64,000 nucleotides of DNA from GCA-002050365 sp038235165 (GTDB lineage: Bacteria > Acidobacteriota > Blastocatellia > Pyrinomonadales > Pyrinomonadaceae). The DNA is taken from assembly GCA_038235165.1 (NCBI GenBank), contig JBBSUG010000006.1, forward strand, positions 1 to 64,000. The letters run 5' to 3'. The position numbers and the translations under genes are program-made. Under the pieces are notes generated by a model. The model did not search any database, was not told the origin of the DNA, and saw nothing but the letters and a program-made list of their open reading frames with translations. The stretch's first letter is position 1. Each line of letters begins with the position of its first letter. Below are positions 50,985 through 59,640 of this stretch, piece after piece.

Positions 50985-51296
50985 AATCTTCGTGTCCAAA
51001 GTCTAAAATCCAGTGTCCAAAGTGGAAAATATAGAACCCCGAGTTTAGCGGATAAATGTTAATTCATCTACTAATCCCGTAATTTGAAATTCGTAATTTT
51101 TAATCGGTTCAAGCCACACGCGCCGGAAAATATTGGCGTGCGGCTATCTAAGGCGGAGTTTGGTTTGATAAGAATTCATATACAAGTTTGATGCAAAATG
51201 ATTTTAATGGCTTTTTGCTCAATTGACAAATTGTTTGCGTTAAAAACTATCGAGATTTTGGCAACTTTGGAATTTATAAGTTATGATGTCAGAAAA
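50985..51296. other. Intergenic stretch between divergent leuS and the M28 gene
   Basis: About 310 bp. Short direct repeats occur near 51000-51030 (TCCAAAGTC, ATCCAGTGTCCAAAGTGG) and at 51079-51103 (AATTTGAAATTCGTAATTTT). TTGGCA at 51258 and TATGAT at 51282 are spaced like a promoter for the peptidase gene, but the latter is only 9 bp from the ATG, so this is weak. No gene is seen. Confidence 0.4.
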
Positions 51297-52751
51297 ATGA
51301 ACAATTTTATAAAACCACAATTACTGTTTTTTTTGACCGTTTTTTTGACTTTTCCCGGCATTGTTTTCGCGCAGCAGCCAACGCCCGCGCCGACTCCGAA
51401 TCTCTATTCGGAAAAAACACTGACTCAGTTAAAGCAGATTCAGCAGTCAGCCTTGAACAGCGACTACGCTTACAAACAAACCGCGTATCTGTCAATGAAC
51501 ATCGGCGCACGCCTTTCGGGTTCGGCGCAGGCACAGCGGGCGGTTGAATATGTCGAAAGCGAGATGAAAAAACTCGGTCTCGATGTGCGTCTGCAAAAAG
51601 TAATGGTGCCGCACTGGGTTCGAGGTGAAGAAAAAGGCGAACTCGTCGAATGGGATGGAATGGCGAAAGGGACGACGCAAAAAGTCGTTTTAACCGCGCT
51701 CGGCGGAAGTGTTGCGACTGCGCCGAACGGTTTGACGGCGGAAATTGTCGTCGTCAATGATTTCGACGAACTCGAAAAACTCGGACGCAAAAACGTCGAA
51801 GGGAAAATTGTTCTTTTCAATTACAAATTCGACCGCCAAATGGCGGCGCAGGGATTCGGCGAGGAATCTTACCGGCAAGCCACGCAGTATCGCGGTGGCG
51901 GCGCGATTGCGGCGGGAAGGCTTGGCGCAATCGGTGTTTTGGTGCGTTCGGCGGGTGGTTCGCAAAATCGTCTGGCGCATACGGGCGGAATGCGCTATGC
52001 CGACGGCGTGACAAAAATTCCGGCGGCGGCAATCTCATTTGAAGACGCGGAAATGATTGATTACCTGGCGAAAATGGGAAAGGTTAAAATTAAACTTCTG
52101 CTCACGCCGCAAACTCTGCCTGACGCGGTGAGCTACAATGTTATCGCCGATTTGAAGGGAAGTGAAAAGCCTGACGAAATCGTCATTGTTTCCGGGCATC
52201 TCGATTCGTGGGATTTGGGACAGGGCGCGATTGACGACGCTTCGGGCGTGGCGGTTTCGATGCAGGTTTTGCAAACTTTAAAACAACTAAAAATCAAACC
52301 CAAACGCACAATTAGATTTATCGCTTATATGAACGAAGAAAATGGATTGATGGGCGGCAGAACTTACGCGCAGGAAGAAGACGCGAACACGGGCAAACAC
52401 TTCGCGGCAATCGAAAGCGATTTGGGCGCGGATCACCCGCTCGGATTTTATTTTGCGGGCAAAAAAGAAGCGTTGCCGTATTTCGCGCCGCTTTCAAAAA
52501 TATTAAATTCACAGGGCGCGGGACTTGTCCAAATGCAGGAAAACGGTGTTGCCGCCGACATCGGACCTTTGACACAAAAAGGAGTTCCTTCGTTCGCGCC
52601 GTGGTTCGACACGCGCAATTATTTTAATTATCATCATACCGCCGCCGATACATTCGATAAAATCAAACCGAATGAATTAGCCGAACTCGGCTCGGTGATG
52701 TCGGTTTTGGCTTACGGACTTGCTAATTTGGAACAGCCTTTGCCAAGATAA
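51297..52751 (+). CDS. M28 family zinc aminopeptidase with PA domain, secreted
   Basis: The ATG at 51297 is chosen because it opens into a signal peptide (MNNFIKPQLLFFLTVFLTFP, cleavage near FAQQ). The 484-residue product has a protease-associated (PA) insert (about 130-260) and a catalytic domain with the metal ligands in GHLDSWDLGQGAIDDASGVA, the MNEENGLMGG Glu pair, DLGAD and the final HHTAADTFDK. This is the di-zinc M28 pattern, as in plasma glutamate carboxypeptidase-like enzymes. It should remove N-terminal residues or split dipeptides outside the inner membrane. A small membrane-protein gene follows. Confidence 0.92.
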   Translation: MNNFIKPQLLFFLTVFLTFPGIVFAQQPTPAPTPNLYSEKTLTQLKQIQQSALNSDYAYKQTAYLSMNIGARLSGSAQAQRAVEYVESEMKKLGLDVRLQKVMVPHWVRGEEKGELVEWDGMAKGTTQKVVLTALGGSVATAPNGLTAEIVVVNDFDELEKLGRKNVEGKIVLFNYKFDRQMAAQGFGEESYRQATQYRGGGAIAAGRLGAIGVLVRSAGGSQNRLAHTGGMRYADGVTKIPAAAISFEDAEMIDYLAKMGKVKIKLLLTPQTLPDAVSYNVIADLKGSEKPDEIVIVSGHLDSWDLGQGAIDDASGVAVSMQVLQTLKQLKIKPKRTIRFIAYMNEENGLMGGRTYAQEEDANTGKHFAAIESDLGADHPLGFYFAGKKEALPYFAPLSKILNSQGAGLVQMQENGVAADIGPLTQKGVPSFAPWFDTRNYFNYHHTAADTFDKIKPNELAELGSVMSVLAYGLANLEQPLPR

Positions 52752-52804
52752 ATACTAACGAAAAATGAAGAAAATTTTTATGAACAATTCGAGGAGAAAA
52801 TTTA

Positions 52805-52975
52805 ATGGATAAAAGACCGCCGCCGTATTTTCCGCAAACTTCGCTGATGCCGACGGACGAAAATCGGTATAAAAAATTTAAGATTATCGTCGGGCTGGCG
52901 ATTTTCGGCTTGCTCCTGCTTTTAGCCGGTGCGGGATATGGTGTTTACTATTTAATTAAATCATTTTGGACGTGA
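52805..52975 (+). CDS. Small single-pass membrane protein (56 aa)
   Basis: A strong GAGGAG at 52791-52796 stands 8 nt before the ATG. The product starts with a Pro-rich polar tail (MDKRPPPYFPQTSLMPTDEN) followed by RYKKFK and one membrane segment (IIVGLAIFGLLLLLAGAGYG) to VYYLIKSFWT. It lies 53 bp after the M28 peptidase stop on the same strand and may be co-transcribed. No family is recognised. The good ribosome binding site is the main reason to call it. Confidence 0.65.
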   Translation: MDKRPPPYFPQTSLMPTDENRYKKFKIIVGLAIFGLLLLLAGAGYGVYYLIKSFWT

Positions 52976-53014
52976 AATAATACAAACTTGACGCTGTTGA
53001 ATGTCAAAACACAA

Positions 53015-53075
53015 GCAGAAACCCGCAAGAAGTAAGGGTGTAGCGTTGACACCCTTACTTCGTGCGGGTTTCTGC
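53015..53075. terminator. Long hairpin between convergent genes
   Basis: Bases 53015-53040 (GCAGAAACCCGCA...AAGGGTG) pair with 53050-53075 with two mismatches around a 9-nt loop. No T-run follows on either strand, so it is not a classic intrinsic terminator. It may still end both converging transcripts or be a repeat element. Confidence 0.55.
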
Positions 53076-53109
53076 AAAGAGTTTTCGTCCAACTGCATAA
53101 CTCCCGAAT

Positions 53110-53847
53110 TTATTCACGAACTGCCTTGACGATCAGCGTTTCGCCGAAGAGAATCGGAGCGGAAAAGATTTCGTTGAATATTTTCCGGTTTTGGTCGCGT
53201 GACGGCAGTTTTCTTCCTTCTTTGCGAAAAACCCAGCGCGTCATCAAATAGCTGAACGGCGCGAATATTCCGTAAACATTGGCGATCCATCTCGTGCGAT
53301 TTGTCCGCACGGCGACAACGCGAAAACCGTTGACGTGCAGACGGTAACGCAAATCGGTGAAAGAAACCAAAGAAATATGATGCAAAGGTGTCGGGTGAGA
53401 TTCGTCGAGCGGAATTTTTTCGCCCTGATGAAAACCCGTTAAAAACCAACGCCACCTCGAACGCAGCGACATTAAATTCGGCGTGGAAATGGTCAGCGTT
53501 CCGCCCGTGCGAATAATCCGGTGACATTCCCTGATAAAATCGAACGGTTTTTCGATATGTTCGATGCCGTCAATACAAACGACGGCATCAAATGTTTCGT
53601 CAGGAAACGCGAGCCGTGCATTCATATCCGCCACCGAAAAATTCTCGTGCGGAAATTGCAAAATATTCTCACAGTCCGCCGCGAAAATTTCAAAACCCGC
53701 TTCTGCACTTCTTTTGGTGAACGCGCCCGCACCGCAGGGAATATCCAGAACGACTTTGCAATTGTTTTCCTCCGCCAACAATTCGGCGACCACGTTGTGC
53801 GTGTTTTTCGTTGTGTTTTCAGGAATTTGCAATGATTGTTCGTTCAT
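53110..53847 (-). CDS. Class I SAM-dependent methyltransferase
   Basis: The 245-residue protein has the SAM-binding motif I VVLDIPCGAGAFTKRSAEAG (about residues 34-53), the acidic strand end FAADCENI, and motif DETFDAVVCIDGIEHIEKPF (about 83-102), followed by HRIIRTGGTLTISTPN. The last 60 residues are basic and aromatic and include a possible membrane-touching stretch (VYGIFAPFSYLMTRWVF). The family (methyltransf_11/UbiE-like) covers many substrates; the context gives no hint. Start and length are ordinary. Confidence 0.85.
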   Translation of the reverse strand: MNEQSLQIPENTTKNTHNVVAELLAEENNCKVVLDIPCGAGAFTKRSAEAGFEIFAADCENILQFPHENFSVADMNARLAFPDETFDAVVCIDGIEHIEKPFDFIRECHRIIRTGGTLTISTPNLMSLRSRWRWFLTGFHQGEKIPLDESHPTPLHHISLVSFTDLRYRLHVNGFRVVAVRTNRTRWIANVYGIFAPFSYLMTRWVFRKEGRKLPSRDQNRKIFNEIFSAPILFGETLIVKAVRE

Positions 53848-53913
53848 TTTAGCAATTTAGCCCGAGTAATCGTAGATAGACAACATTAGATCCTTATGCG
53901 GAATAAGAAATTT

Positions 53914-54001
53914 GCCCGCGAAATACGCGAAATGACGCTAAAATAAAATCCAAAACAAAAGGCTTTTGCATATTTTCGTGTTTTTTGCGTGTTTCGCGGG
54001 C
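53914..54001. repeat. Palindromic repeat with 10-bp-period arms, copy C
   Basis: The left arm reads GCCCGCGAAATACGCGAAAT then GACGCTAAAA. The right arm reads TATTTTCGTGTTTTTTGCGT then GTTTCGCGGGC, its imperfect reverse complement. The CGCGAAA units repeat every 10 bp. It has the same GCCC...GGGC ends as copies A and B but no GxxExxY gene beside it. Confidence 0.82.
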
Positions 54002-54084
54002 AATAAATTCTTCTTTCTGCCCGATTTCGTTATTCAGCATAAGGTCTATTTAAGAACTATTTTCTCGCAAAAACAAGAAAGAAT

Positions 54085-54162
54085 TCAAGCCTTTTCCAAA
54101 TTCGCAAACTTCTCGATCAATTTCTTCTGCCCGAAACCCAGCAACTTGATGGTTAATCTCAG
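54085..54162 (-). pseudogene. Duplicated 3' end of uvrD
   Basis: Twenty-five codons plus stop encode LRLTIKLLGFGQKKLIEKFA then NLEKA. The real UvrD ends VKLTISFPGFGQKKLIEKFA then NLEKA. At DNA level 54087-54139 and 55329-55381 agree at 52 of 53 bases; upstream of that they diverge quickly. There is no start codon or upstream gene body, so this is a remnant. It brackets the zinc-ribbon gene together with the true uvrD end. Confidence 0.88.
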
Positions 54163-54170
54163 GAATTTTT

Positions 54171-55199
54171 TTAGAAATTATCATTATTCAGTATTTTTTC
54201 AATTTCAATAGCGATGTCTTCTTGCTGAATGCGTTCATATTCAAAATCAAGTTCTTTCAAAGACATGGAAAAATCTGTAATAGCTACATTAATATTAAAA
54301 ACCTCTGATTCTCGAAGAGCCTTGATTGGTGGAGGCACATTGCTCAAAGTCTTACTCATTGGCGTAACTTTTTGTAGTGCAAGAAATGCTTGACGACTTA
54401 TTAGCGCATCATTTAATTTCACCAAGGAATCATTTGTTTGAAACAAACGTGTGGACAATTCTTCAATTTCTGGTGCCTTTCCTAATATACCCTTCTGGAG
54501 TTCTAACTTTCCACTAAGTTCATTAATTTTGATCTGCTCTTTGCTGATTTTAATCAGATGCGAATTGATTTGATTATAAGAACATTGGTCAGCCTCGTAA
54601 ACAATAGGTGCTACATTATTCTGTAGGCGCACAATCTCAATTTCAATTGATTTAGTAACATAATGCGCCTGATGTTTTTTTAGAATTCCAATAGTCGCTT
54701 CAAGTGTTTTGATTACTTGTTGTCTTTGCTCACCACTAATATTTTTTGCCTTTTGCAATATAGGTTCCAGTTCACTCTCACGTTTCCGCAATTCTGAAAT
54801 CCGCTTCCAGACAAGAATTTTTTTTGAGCTTAAACTTTCTGGATATGGTTTTTTGCGCTTATTGATTTCGCTCTGATTTTTAACAATTTTTTTCTTTGCA
54901 ATTCTTTTTGCAATGGCTGTTATAAAGATTGAAAAAGGGATTGTAACTAATAACCAAAGAACAATAATTGCTCCACAAGCATTAAGGAATCCATTAGGAA
55001 AACCATAAACAAACCCAGGAATTAGAAATAAAGAGAAAACAATGGTAAGTATGCCAAAAACAATATCCTTGAACCCTTTTTCATCGAATACTTCTTTTAC
55101 AGCAAGAGGTTCTACTGGATGCCAAACACCGCAGTATGGACAATGCTCATTTTCTGACGTTATATTAAAATCACAATTGCGACACTTAAAATACTTCAT
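54171..55199 (-). CDS. Zinc-ribbon, membrane and coiled-coil protein of unknown function
   Basis: The 342-residue protein begins with a zinc ribbon (FKCRNCDF...CPYCGVWHP, residues 4-27). Two hydrophobic segments follow (about 46-66 and 72-97), then a basic stretch (AKRIAKKKIVKNQSEINKRK) and a long helical, probably coiled-coil, region to the end (for example SELRKRESELEPILQKAKNI and IKINELSGKLELQKGILGKA). Codon use is AT-rich and unlike the neighbours, which suggests transfer. It lies between the true uvrD 3' end and a second copy of it, so it may have been inserted at that site. No family is recognised. A defence or envelope-linked role is possible but not supported by any motif. Confidence 0.7.
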   Translation of the reverse strand: MKYFKCRNCDFNITSENEHCPYCGVWHPVEPLAVKEVFDEKGFKDIVFGILTIVFSLFLIPGFVYGFPNGFLNACGAIIVLWLLVTIPFSIFITAIAKRIAKKKIVKNQSEINKRKKPYPESLSSKKILVWKRISELRKRESELEPILQKAKNISGEQRQQVIKTLEATIGILKKHQAHYVTKSIEIEIVRLQNNVAPIVYEADQCSYNQINSHLIKISKEQIKINELSGKLELQKGILGKAPEIEELSTRLFQTNDSLVKLNDALISRQAFLALQKVTPMSKTLSNVPPPIKALRESEVFNINVAITDFSMSLKELDFEYERIQQEDIAIEIEKILNNDNF

Positions 55200-55326
55200 T
55201 TTTTATAATTAAAAATGTTGTGACAAATTTATTGGACTACATTACCATTGCCCTGATTGTAAAAAACGAACCGTCATAATACCTTTGTGTCAACATTTAC
55301 AAAACTGTAATAGCGTGAGATAAAAA

Positions 55327-57750
55327 TTAAGCCTTTTCCAAATTCGCAAATTTCTCGATCAATTTCTTCTGCCCGAAACCCGGAAAACTAATCGTCAGTT
55401 TCACATTGTCGCCGCTACCCTCGCGCCGGAGAATCAAGCCTTTGCCGTATTTTTCGTGGCGGACGTGCGCTCCGGGTGTGAGACCATTCTGGTCTGTGCT
55501 TTTCGGTTTTTGGCTTTTGGTTTGGTCTGATGAAAGAGATTTTAATTTGTCGTAGCCGGTTTGTTTTGGCGGTTGATTAAAAACCGAAGCGCGATTTGCG
55601 CCGGTTGATTCCTGTCCGCTTTTTTTCTGTTTGAAAAATTCGGCAATCGCGTCGGCGTTGTCATAGGTTTTTCCGGTGTAAGCGGTTTTCGGTTTTTCGG
55701 GAACAGTTTCGCCGCGTAATGCGCTGACGGTTTTTTTGTTATCTTTGACGGCGGAACTTCGGGCGAATGACAGCCAGCTCGAACCGCGCGACATATCTTC
55801 GATTAAATCGAGAGGCATTTCGTTTAAAAACTGCGACGGTTCGGCGGTCATTTCCGCACCGTAAACGCGGCGGCGCATCGCGTGGGTGATATACAAAGTT
55901 TGTTCGGCGCGGGTGATCGCCACATACGCCAAACGGCGTTCTTCTTCGAGTTCGTTCGGGTCGTTAATCGAACGCGAATGGGGAAAAATGCCGTCTTCGA
56001 GACCGACGAGAAACACAATCGGAAATTCCAGACCTTTCGCGGCGTGAACGGTCATCATTGTAACTGCGGCGTTGCGGTCGAATTTGTCGGTGTCCGATGA
56101 AAGTGCGGCGTGGTCAATGAAATCGCGCAAACCTTCCGCGTCCTGTTTGTCGTAGTCAACGGCGGCGTTGACTAATTCTTCCAAGTTTTCCAAACGTGTG
56201 GCGGATTCGTCCGAGTTTTCGGAGCGCAACATATTCGCGTAACCCGTGTCTTCAATCGCGGCAATAACGACTTCGGTGACGGGACGGTCGGACTGCGACG
56301 CTTCGCCGACTTTGGTTTGCAAACTTTCGATAACTTTTTTGAACGATTTGAGCGCGTCTTTGGCTCGCGGCGTTAAATTCAGCGGCTGCGCGTAAGCTGC
56401 GTCGGTCATCAGCGCAATCGCTTCCCACATCGTAACGCCGAAATCTTTGGCGCGAAACGCCACTTCATCCAATGAAGTTTTGCCTAGTCCGCGCGTCGGC
56501 GTGTTGATGACGCGCTGCAAAGCGATGTCGTCAAACGGATTGAGCGCGAGTTTCAAATAGGCAATCGTGTCTTTGACTTCGGCGCGTTCGTAAAACGAAA
56601 AACCGCCGACGATGTTGTAATCAATGCGCTGCCGCCGCAGAGATTCTTCAAAAACACGCGACTGCGCGTTGGTGCGATAGAGAATTGCAATTTTATCTTT
56701 CGGGTTCATTCGCAAGTGGTCGTAAATTTTCGCCGACACGAAACGCCCTTCGTTTTCAGAGTCAACCGCCTGAAAATAAAAGATTTTCTCGCCGCCTTTT
56801 TTGTCCGTCCAAAGTTTTTTCTTTTTGCGCTGCGTGTTGTTTTGAATAACCGAATCGGCGATGTCGAGAATCGTCTGCGTCGAACGATAATTTTGTTCGA
56901 GCGCGATGGTTTTTGCCTTCGGGTAATGTTCTTCAAATTCCAAAATATTGCGAATATCGGCTTCGCGGAATTTGTAAATTGACTGGTCGGGATCGCCGAC
57001 GACGCAGATGTTCTGCTGTTTTTCGGTCAGATATTTGATTAACGAAAGCTGTAATGGATTCGTGTCCTGATATTCGTCAACCAAAATGTATTTGAACCGG
57101 TTGTTGTATTTTTCGCGGATTTCGTGATTGCCGCGCAAAAGCCGGACGGTTTTTATCATCAAATCGTCAAAATCGAGCGCGTTCGATTTGCCCAGACGAT
57201 CTTCATACATTTTGTAAACCCGCGCCGTCGCCGCTTTTTTTTCGTCCGTGTATTCGATGTTTGACGCGTAAGTGTCATAATCTTCGCCGCGATTTTTCGA
57301 CGAACTGATCGAATTTTTCACCACCCGCGCCGAAAGCTGTTTTTCGTCTAAACCGATGTCTTTGACACACGCTTTGATGACTTTAATCGAATCGTCCGTG
57401 TCGTAAATCGTGAATGATTTTTTGTAACTTTCGCCTTCGAGCGATTCAATATCCTGCCGCAAAATCCGCACGCAGAGACTGTGAAACGTCGAAATCAGCG
57501 GCGCGGACTGCAATTTCTGACCTTTCATCAATTCTTCGACGCGCTGCCGCATTTCGCCCGCCGCTTTATTCGTAAAAGTGACAGCGAGAATGTTATACGG
57601 CATCACGTTCTTTTCAGCGATCAAATAAGCGATGCGAAGCGTAATGACGCGCGTTTTGCCCGACCCCGCGCCCGCCAAAACGAGCAGTGCGCCCTCGGTT
57701 TCCTGCACGGCTTTTAATTGTTGCGGATTGAGCGATTGTAAAATTTCCAT
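55327..57750 (-). CDS. uvrD: UvrD/PcrA-type superfamily 1 DNA helicase
   Basis: This 807-residue 3'-5' helicase acts in nucleotide excision and mismatch repair. The motifs are in order: Walker A LVLAGAGSGKTRVITLR, Ia AVTFTNKAAGEM, II ILVDEYQDTNPLQ, III VVGDPDQSIYKFREAD, IV ALEQNYRST, V VTMMTVHAAKGLEFP and VI YVAITRAEQTLYI. After a variable linker (about 670-750) the C-terminal PcrA Tudor-like domain reads PGAHVRHEKYGKGLILRREG and ends FGQKKLIEKFANLEKA. It is uninterrupted. A copy of its last 25 codons stands about 1.2 kb downstream. uvrB lies near the right edge of the window, but not in the same operon. Confidence 0.95.
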   Translation of the reverse strand: MEILQSLNPQQLKAVQETEGALLVLAGAGSGKTRVITLRIAYLIAEKNVMPYNILAVTFTNKAAGEMRQRVEELMKGQKLQSAPLISTFHSLCVRILRQDIESLEGESYKKSFTIYDTDDSIKVIKACVKDIGLDEKQLSARVVKNSISSSKNRGEDYDTYASNIEYTDEKKAATARVYKMYEDRLGKSNALDFDDLMIKTVRLLRGNHEIREKYNNRFKYILVDEYQDTNPLQLSLIKYLTEKQQNICVVGDPDQSIYKFREADIRNILEFEEHYPKAKTIALEQNYRSTQTILDIADSVIQNNTQRKKKKLWTDKKGGEKIFYFQAVDSENEGRFVSAKIYDHLRMNPKDKIAILYRTNAQSRVFEESLRRQRIDYNIVGGFSFYERAEVKDTIAYLKLALNPFDDIALQRVINTPTRGLGKTSLDEVAFRAKDFGVTMWEAIALMTDAAYAQPLNLTPRAKDALKSFKKVIESLQTKVGEASQSDRPVTEVVIAAIEDTGYANMLRSENSDESATRLENLEELVNAAVDYDKQDAEGLRDFIDHAALSSDTDKFDRNAAVTMMTVHAAKGLEFPIVFLVGLEDGIFPHSRSINDPNELEEERRLAYVAITRAEQTLYITHAMRRRVYGAEMTAEPSQFLNEMPLDLIEDMSRGSSWLSFARSSAVKDNKKTVSALRGETVPEKPKTAYTGKTYDNADAIAEFFKQKKSGQESTGANRASVFNQPPKQTGYDKLKSLSSDQTKSQKPKSTDQNGLTPGAHVRHEKYGKGLILRREGSGDNVKLTISFPGFGQKKLIEKFANLEKA

Positions 57751-57816
57751 AATATTTTTCGTGAATGTTTAATGTTAAATCTTAGGTTGTTATTAATCAA
57801 AAGTGAAATTTCGCTC

Positions 57817-57945
57817 GGAGCGCGGACGGCTCGTCCGCTTCAACGCCAGCGAAGCGAGGCGTTGAATGCGATCATCCATTGAAATTACACTGACAACGCT
57901 TGCAACATCGCTATCGCTTGTTGGCGGACGAGACTTCCGCGCTCC
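57817..57945. repeat. REP-like palindrome, GGAGCGCGGACG family, copy 2
   Basis: GGAGCGCGGACGGCTCGTCC plus GC (57817-57838) faces its near-complement at 57924-57945 (GCGGACGAGACTTCCGCGCT plus CC, two mismatches). Inside is a second inverted repeat, CAACGCC with GGCGTTG. The left arm is identical to copy 1 at 18394. It lies upstream of uvrD and downstream of the isochorismatase-like gene's stop. Confidence 0.85.
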
Positions 57946-58042
57946 GTTGGAAGAATGCGCTTAGAAAATGATGAAATGCTGGATTTATTGACAACTTTGG
58001 CAGGAAATTTAGCCGAGTTTTTCAAAGTTTTGGTTGAATTAT

Positions 58043-58600
58043 TTATTTGACCAAGTTTTGAATTTCCTTGAACTGCGCGTGTTTGGCATCGCGCATCAAT
58101 TCAAAAAGTGCCGTTTCGACCGACGACGGAACCGCGCCGCTGATTTCCATTTTGCGAAGAGCGATTTCCTTATCGCGGGTGAAGCGGGAACTGATGCAGT
58201 CTTCCAAAAGATGCACTTCAAAATTTTGGCTTAGTAAATCGTGCGCGGTTTGATTGACGCAAATGTGCGTTTCCAAGCCGCACAAGACGATTTGTGTCGC
58301 GCCGACTGAGCGGAGTTTTTCCGTAAACGAATCTGCCCCGCACGAACTGAACGCCGTCTTTTCGATGATTTCGAAATCCGGCGGCAGCGAAAACAAAATC
58401 TCATCCGCCGTTCTGCCTAAACCTTTCGGATATTGTTCGGTCACAATTGTCGGCACACCGAGAATTTGAAAACCGCGCACGGCGATTGAAATCCGCGCCG
58501 CAATTTGCGCGAAATCGTTGATCGGGGAACGAAACGCTTCCTGAAAATCAACGACGACTAAGACGGCTTTTTCTTTTGTTAAAATTTTAGGATGAGACAT
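58043..58600 (-). CDS. Isochorismatase-like cysteine hydrolase
   Basis: The 185-residue protein fits the YcaC-type isochorismatase family: Asp in AVLVVVDFQEAF (about residue 18), the Lys in IIEKTAFSS (about 82) and the nucleophile Cys at ETHICVNQTAHDLL (about 119). QIVLCGLETHICV is the usual active-site strand. Members hydrolyse small amides, nicotinamide or isochorismate, or remain uncharacterised; no substrate can be given. It overlaps by 14 bp the 3' end of the upstream small membrane-protein gene, so the pair is translationally linked. Confidence 0.88.
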   Translation of the reverse strand: MSHPKILTKEKAVLVVVDFQEAFRSPINDFAQIAARISIAVRGFQILGVPTIVTEQYPKGLGRTADEILFSLPPDFEIIEKTAFSSCGADSFTEKLRSVGATQIVLCGLETHICVNQTAHDLLSQNFEVHLLEDCISSRFTRDKEIALRKMEISGAVPSSVETALFELMRDAKHAQFKEIQNLVK

Positions 58601-58784
58601 TTTCTTTTTTAATTTCGACTTCCTGATTTTGAATTGATTCTGTTTTCGCTTCGCGCTTTTTTTTGGCGTTCATTTCTTTTTTGTAAGTTTTAAAGAAAAA
58701 ATAAACCGCCGCACTGCAAATCACGAGAATTAAAATCATCATCGCAGTGATAAAATATATTTCGGCATAAGCTGTATTTGACAT
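58587..58784 (-). CDS. Small membrane protein (65 aa)
   Basis: The product has a short periplasmic-side start (MSNTAYAEIY), one hydrophobic segment (FITAMMILILVICSAAVYFF, residues 11-30) and a highly charged cytoplasmic tail (KKEMNAKKKREAKTESIQNQ). No family is recognised. It overlaps the hydrolase gene downstream and is divergent from the MOSC gene, whose start is about 45 bp away. Confidence 0.6.
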   Translation of the reverse strand: MSNTAYAEIYFITAMMILILVICSAAVYFFFKTYKKEMNAKKKREAKTESIQNQEVEIKKENVSS

Positions 58785-58830
58785 ATAATCAAGTCTATCG
58801 CAGTTGTCAGATACTAATCAAAGCAGAAAT

Positions 58831-59640
58831 ATGAAACTCAGCGAAATAAATATTTATCCGATAAAATCATTGGGCGGAATCTCGCTCGAAAACTCCGTCG
58901 CGGAAGAAAAAGGTCTGCGACTTGATCGGCGGTGGATGCTGGTGGACGAAAAAAATAATTTTTTAACCCAGCGCGAGTTTCCGAAAATGGCGACGATCGG
59001 TGTAGAAATACGGGAAAATAATTTGAGTGCTGCGGTTGACGGCTCAGAAATATTAATCCCGTTTGCGCCGAATACGGAAAATATGTCAAGCGTCAAGGTG
59101 TGGAGCAGCCGGTGTCGCGCGGATGTTTACGGTGATGATGTTAATAGTTGGTTCAGCGACGTTTTGCAAACGAAATGCAAACTCGTTTTAATGCCCGAAA
59201 ACAGCCGCCGCATCGTCAGTCCGTTCTACGCCGTCAATAAGTATCAGGATGTCGTCAGTTTCGCCGACGGTTATCCGTTTTTGCTGATCGGTGAAAATAG
59301 TTTGAACGATCTCAATGCGCGGCTCGAAACGCCGCTGCCGATGAATCGTTTTCGACCGAATTTCGTCGTTGCGGGAACCGCGCCGTTTACCGAAGATAAC
59401 TGGAAAAAAATTAGAATCGGGCGCACGGTTTTTCACGTCGTCAAACCGTGCGCCCGCTGCGTGATAACGACGATTGACCAGCAAACCGGCATTTCCGGCG
59501 GGTTAGAACCGCTTAAAACTTTGGCATCGTATCGTCTGAAACGTCAGAAAATACTGTTCGGGCAGAATTTGATCGCAGAAAATCCCGGTGAGGAAATAAA
59601 AATCGGCGATGAAATTGAAGTAATTGAAACTAAAAACTAG
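58831..59640 (+). CDS. MOSC domain protein (molybdenum cofactor sulfurase C-terminal-like)
   Basis: The ATG at 58831 is chosen since the MOSC_N beta-barrel begins at once (MKLSEINIYPIKSLGGISLE); an upstream TTG in frame is less likely. The 269-residue protein continues with LDRRWMLVDEKNNFLTQREF and the MOSC domain, with NRFRPNFVVAGTAPFTEDNW and the conserved Cys in VKPCARCVITTIDQQTG. It ends GDEIEVIETKN. Relatives YcbX, YiiM and mARC reduce N-hydroxylated compounds using the molybdenum cofactor. It could share the cofactor with the molybdoenzyme at the left edge, but it is far away. Confidence 0.9.
   Translation: MKLSEINIYPIKSLGGISLENSVAEEKGLRLDRRWMLVDEKNNFLTQREFPKMATIGVEIRENNLSAAVDGSEILIPFAPNTENMSSVKVWSSRCRADVYGDDVNSWFSDVLQTKCKLVLMPENSRRIVSPFYAVNKYQDVVSFADGYPFLLIGENSLNDLNARLETPLPMNRFRPNFVVAGTAPFTEDNWKKIRIGRTVFHVVKPCARCVITTIDQQTGISGGLEPLKTLASYRLKRQKILFGQNLIAENPGEEIKIGDEIEVIETKN

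Larger units (their letters stand above)
53848..54170. other. Intergenic stretch with palindrome C and a uvrD fragment
   Basis: About 320 bp containing no intact gene. It carries the 10-bp-period palindrome (53914-54001) and the duplicated uvrD 3' end (54085-54162), both listed separately. The remainder is AT-rich and featureless. Confidence 0.6.

Noticed and set aside
53015..53075. Fourth member of the leuS or REP-like repeat families
   Set aside because: The hairpin arms do not share sequence or spacing with those families; treated as a plain hairpin between convergent genes.
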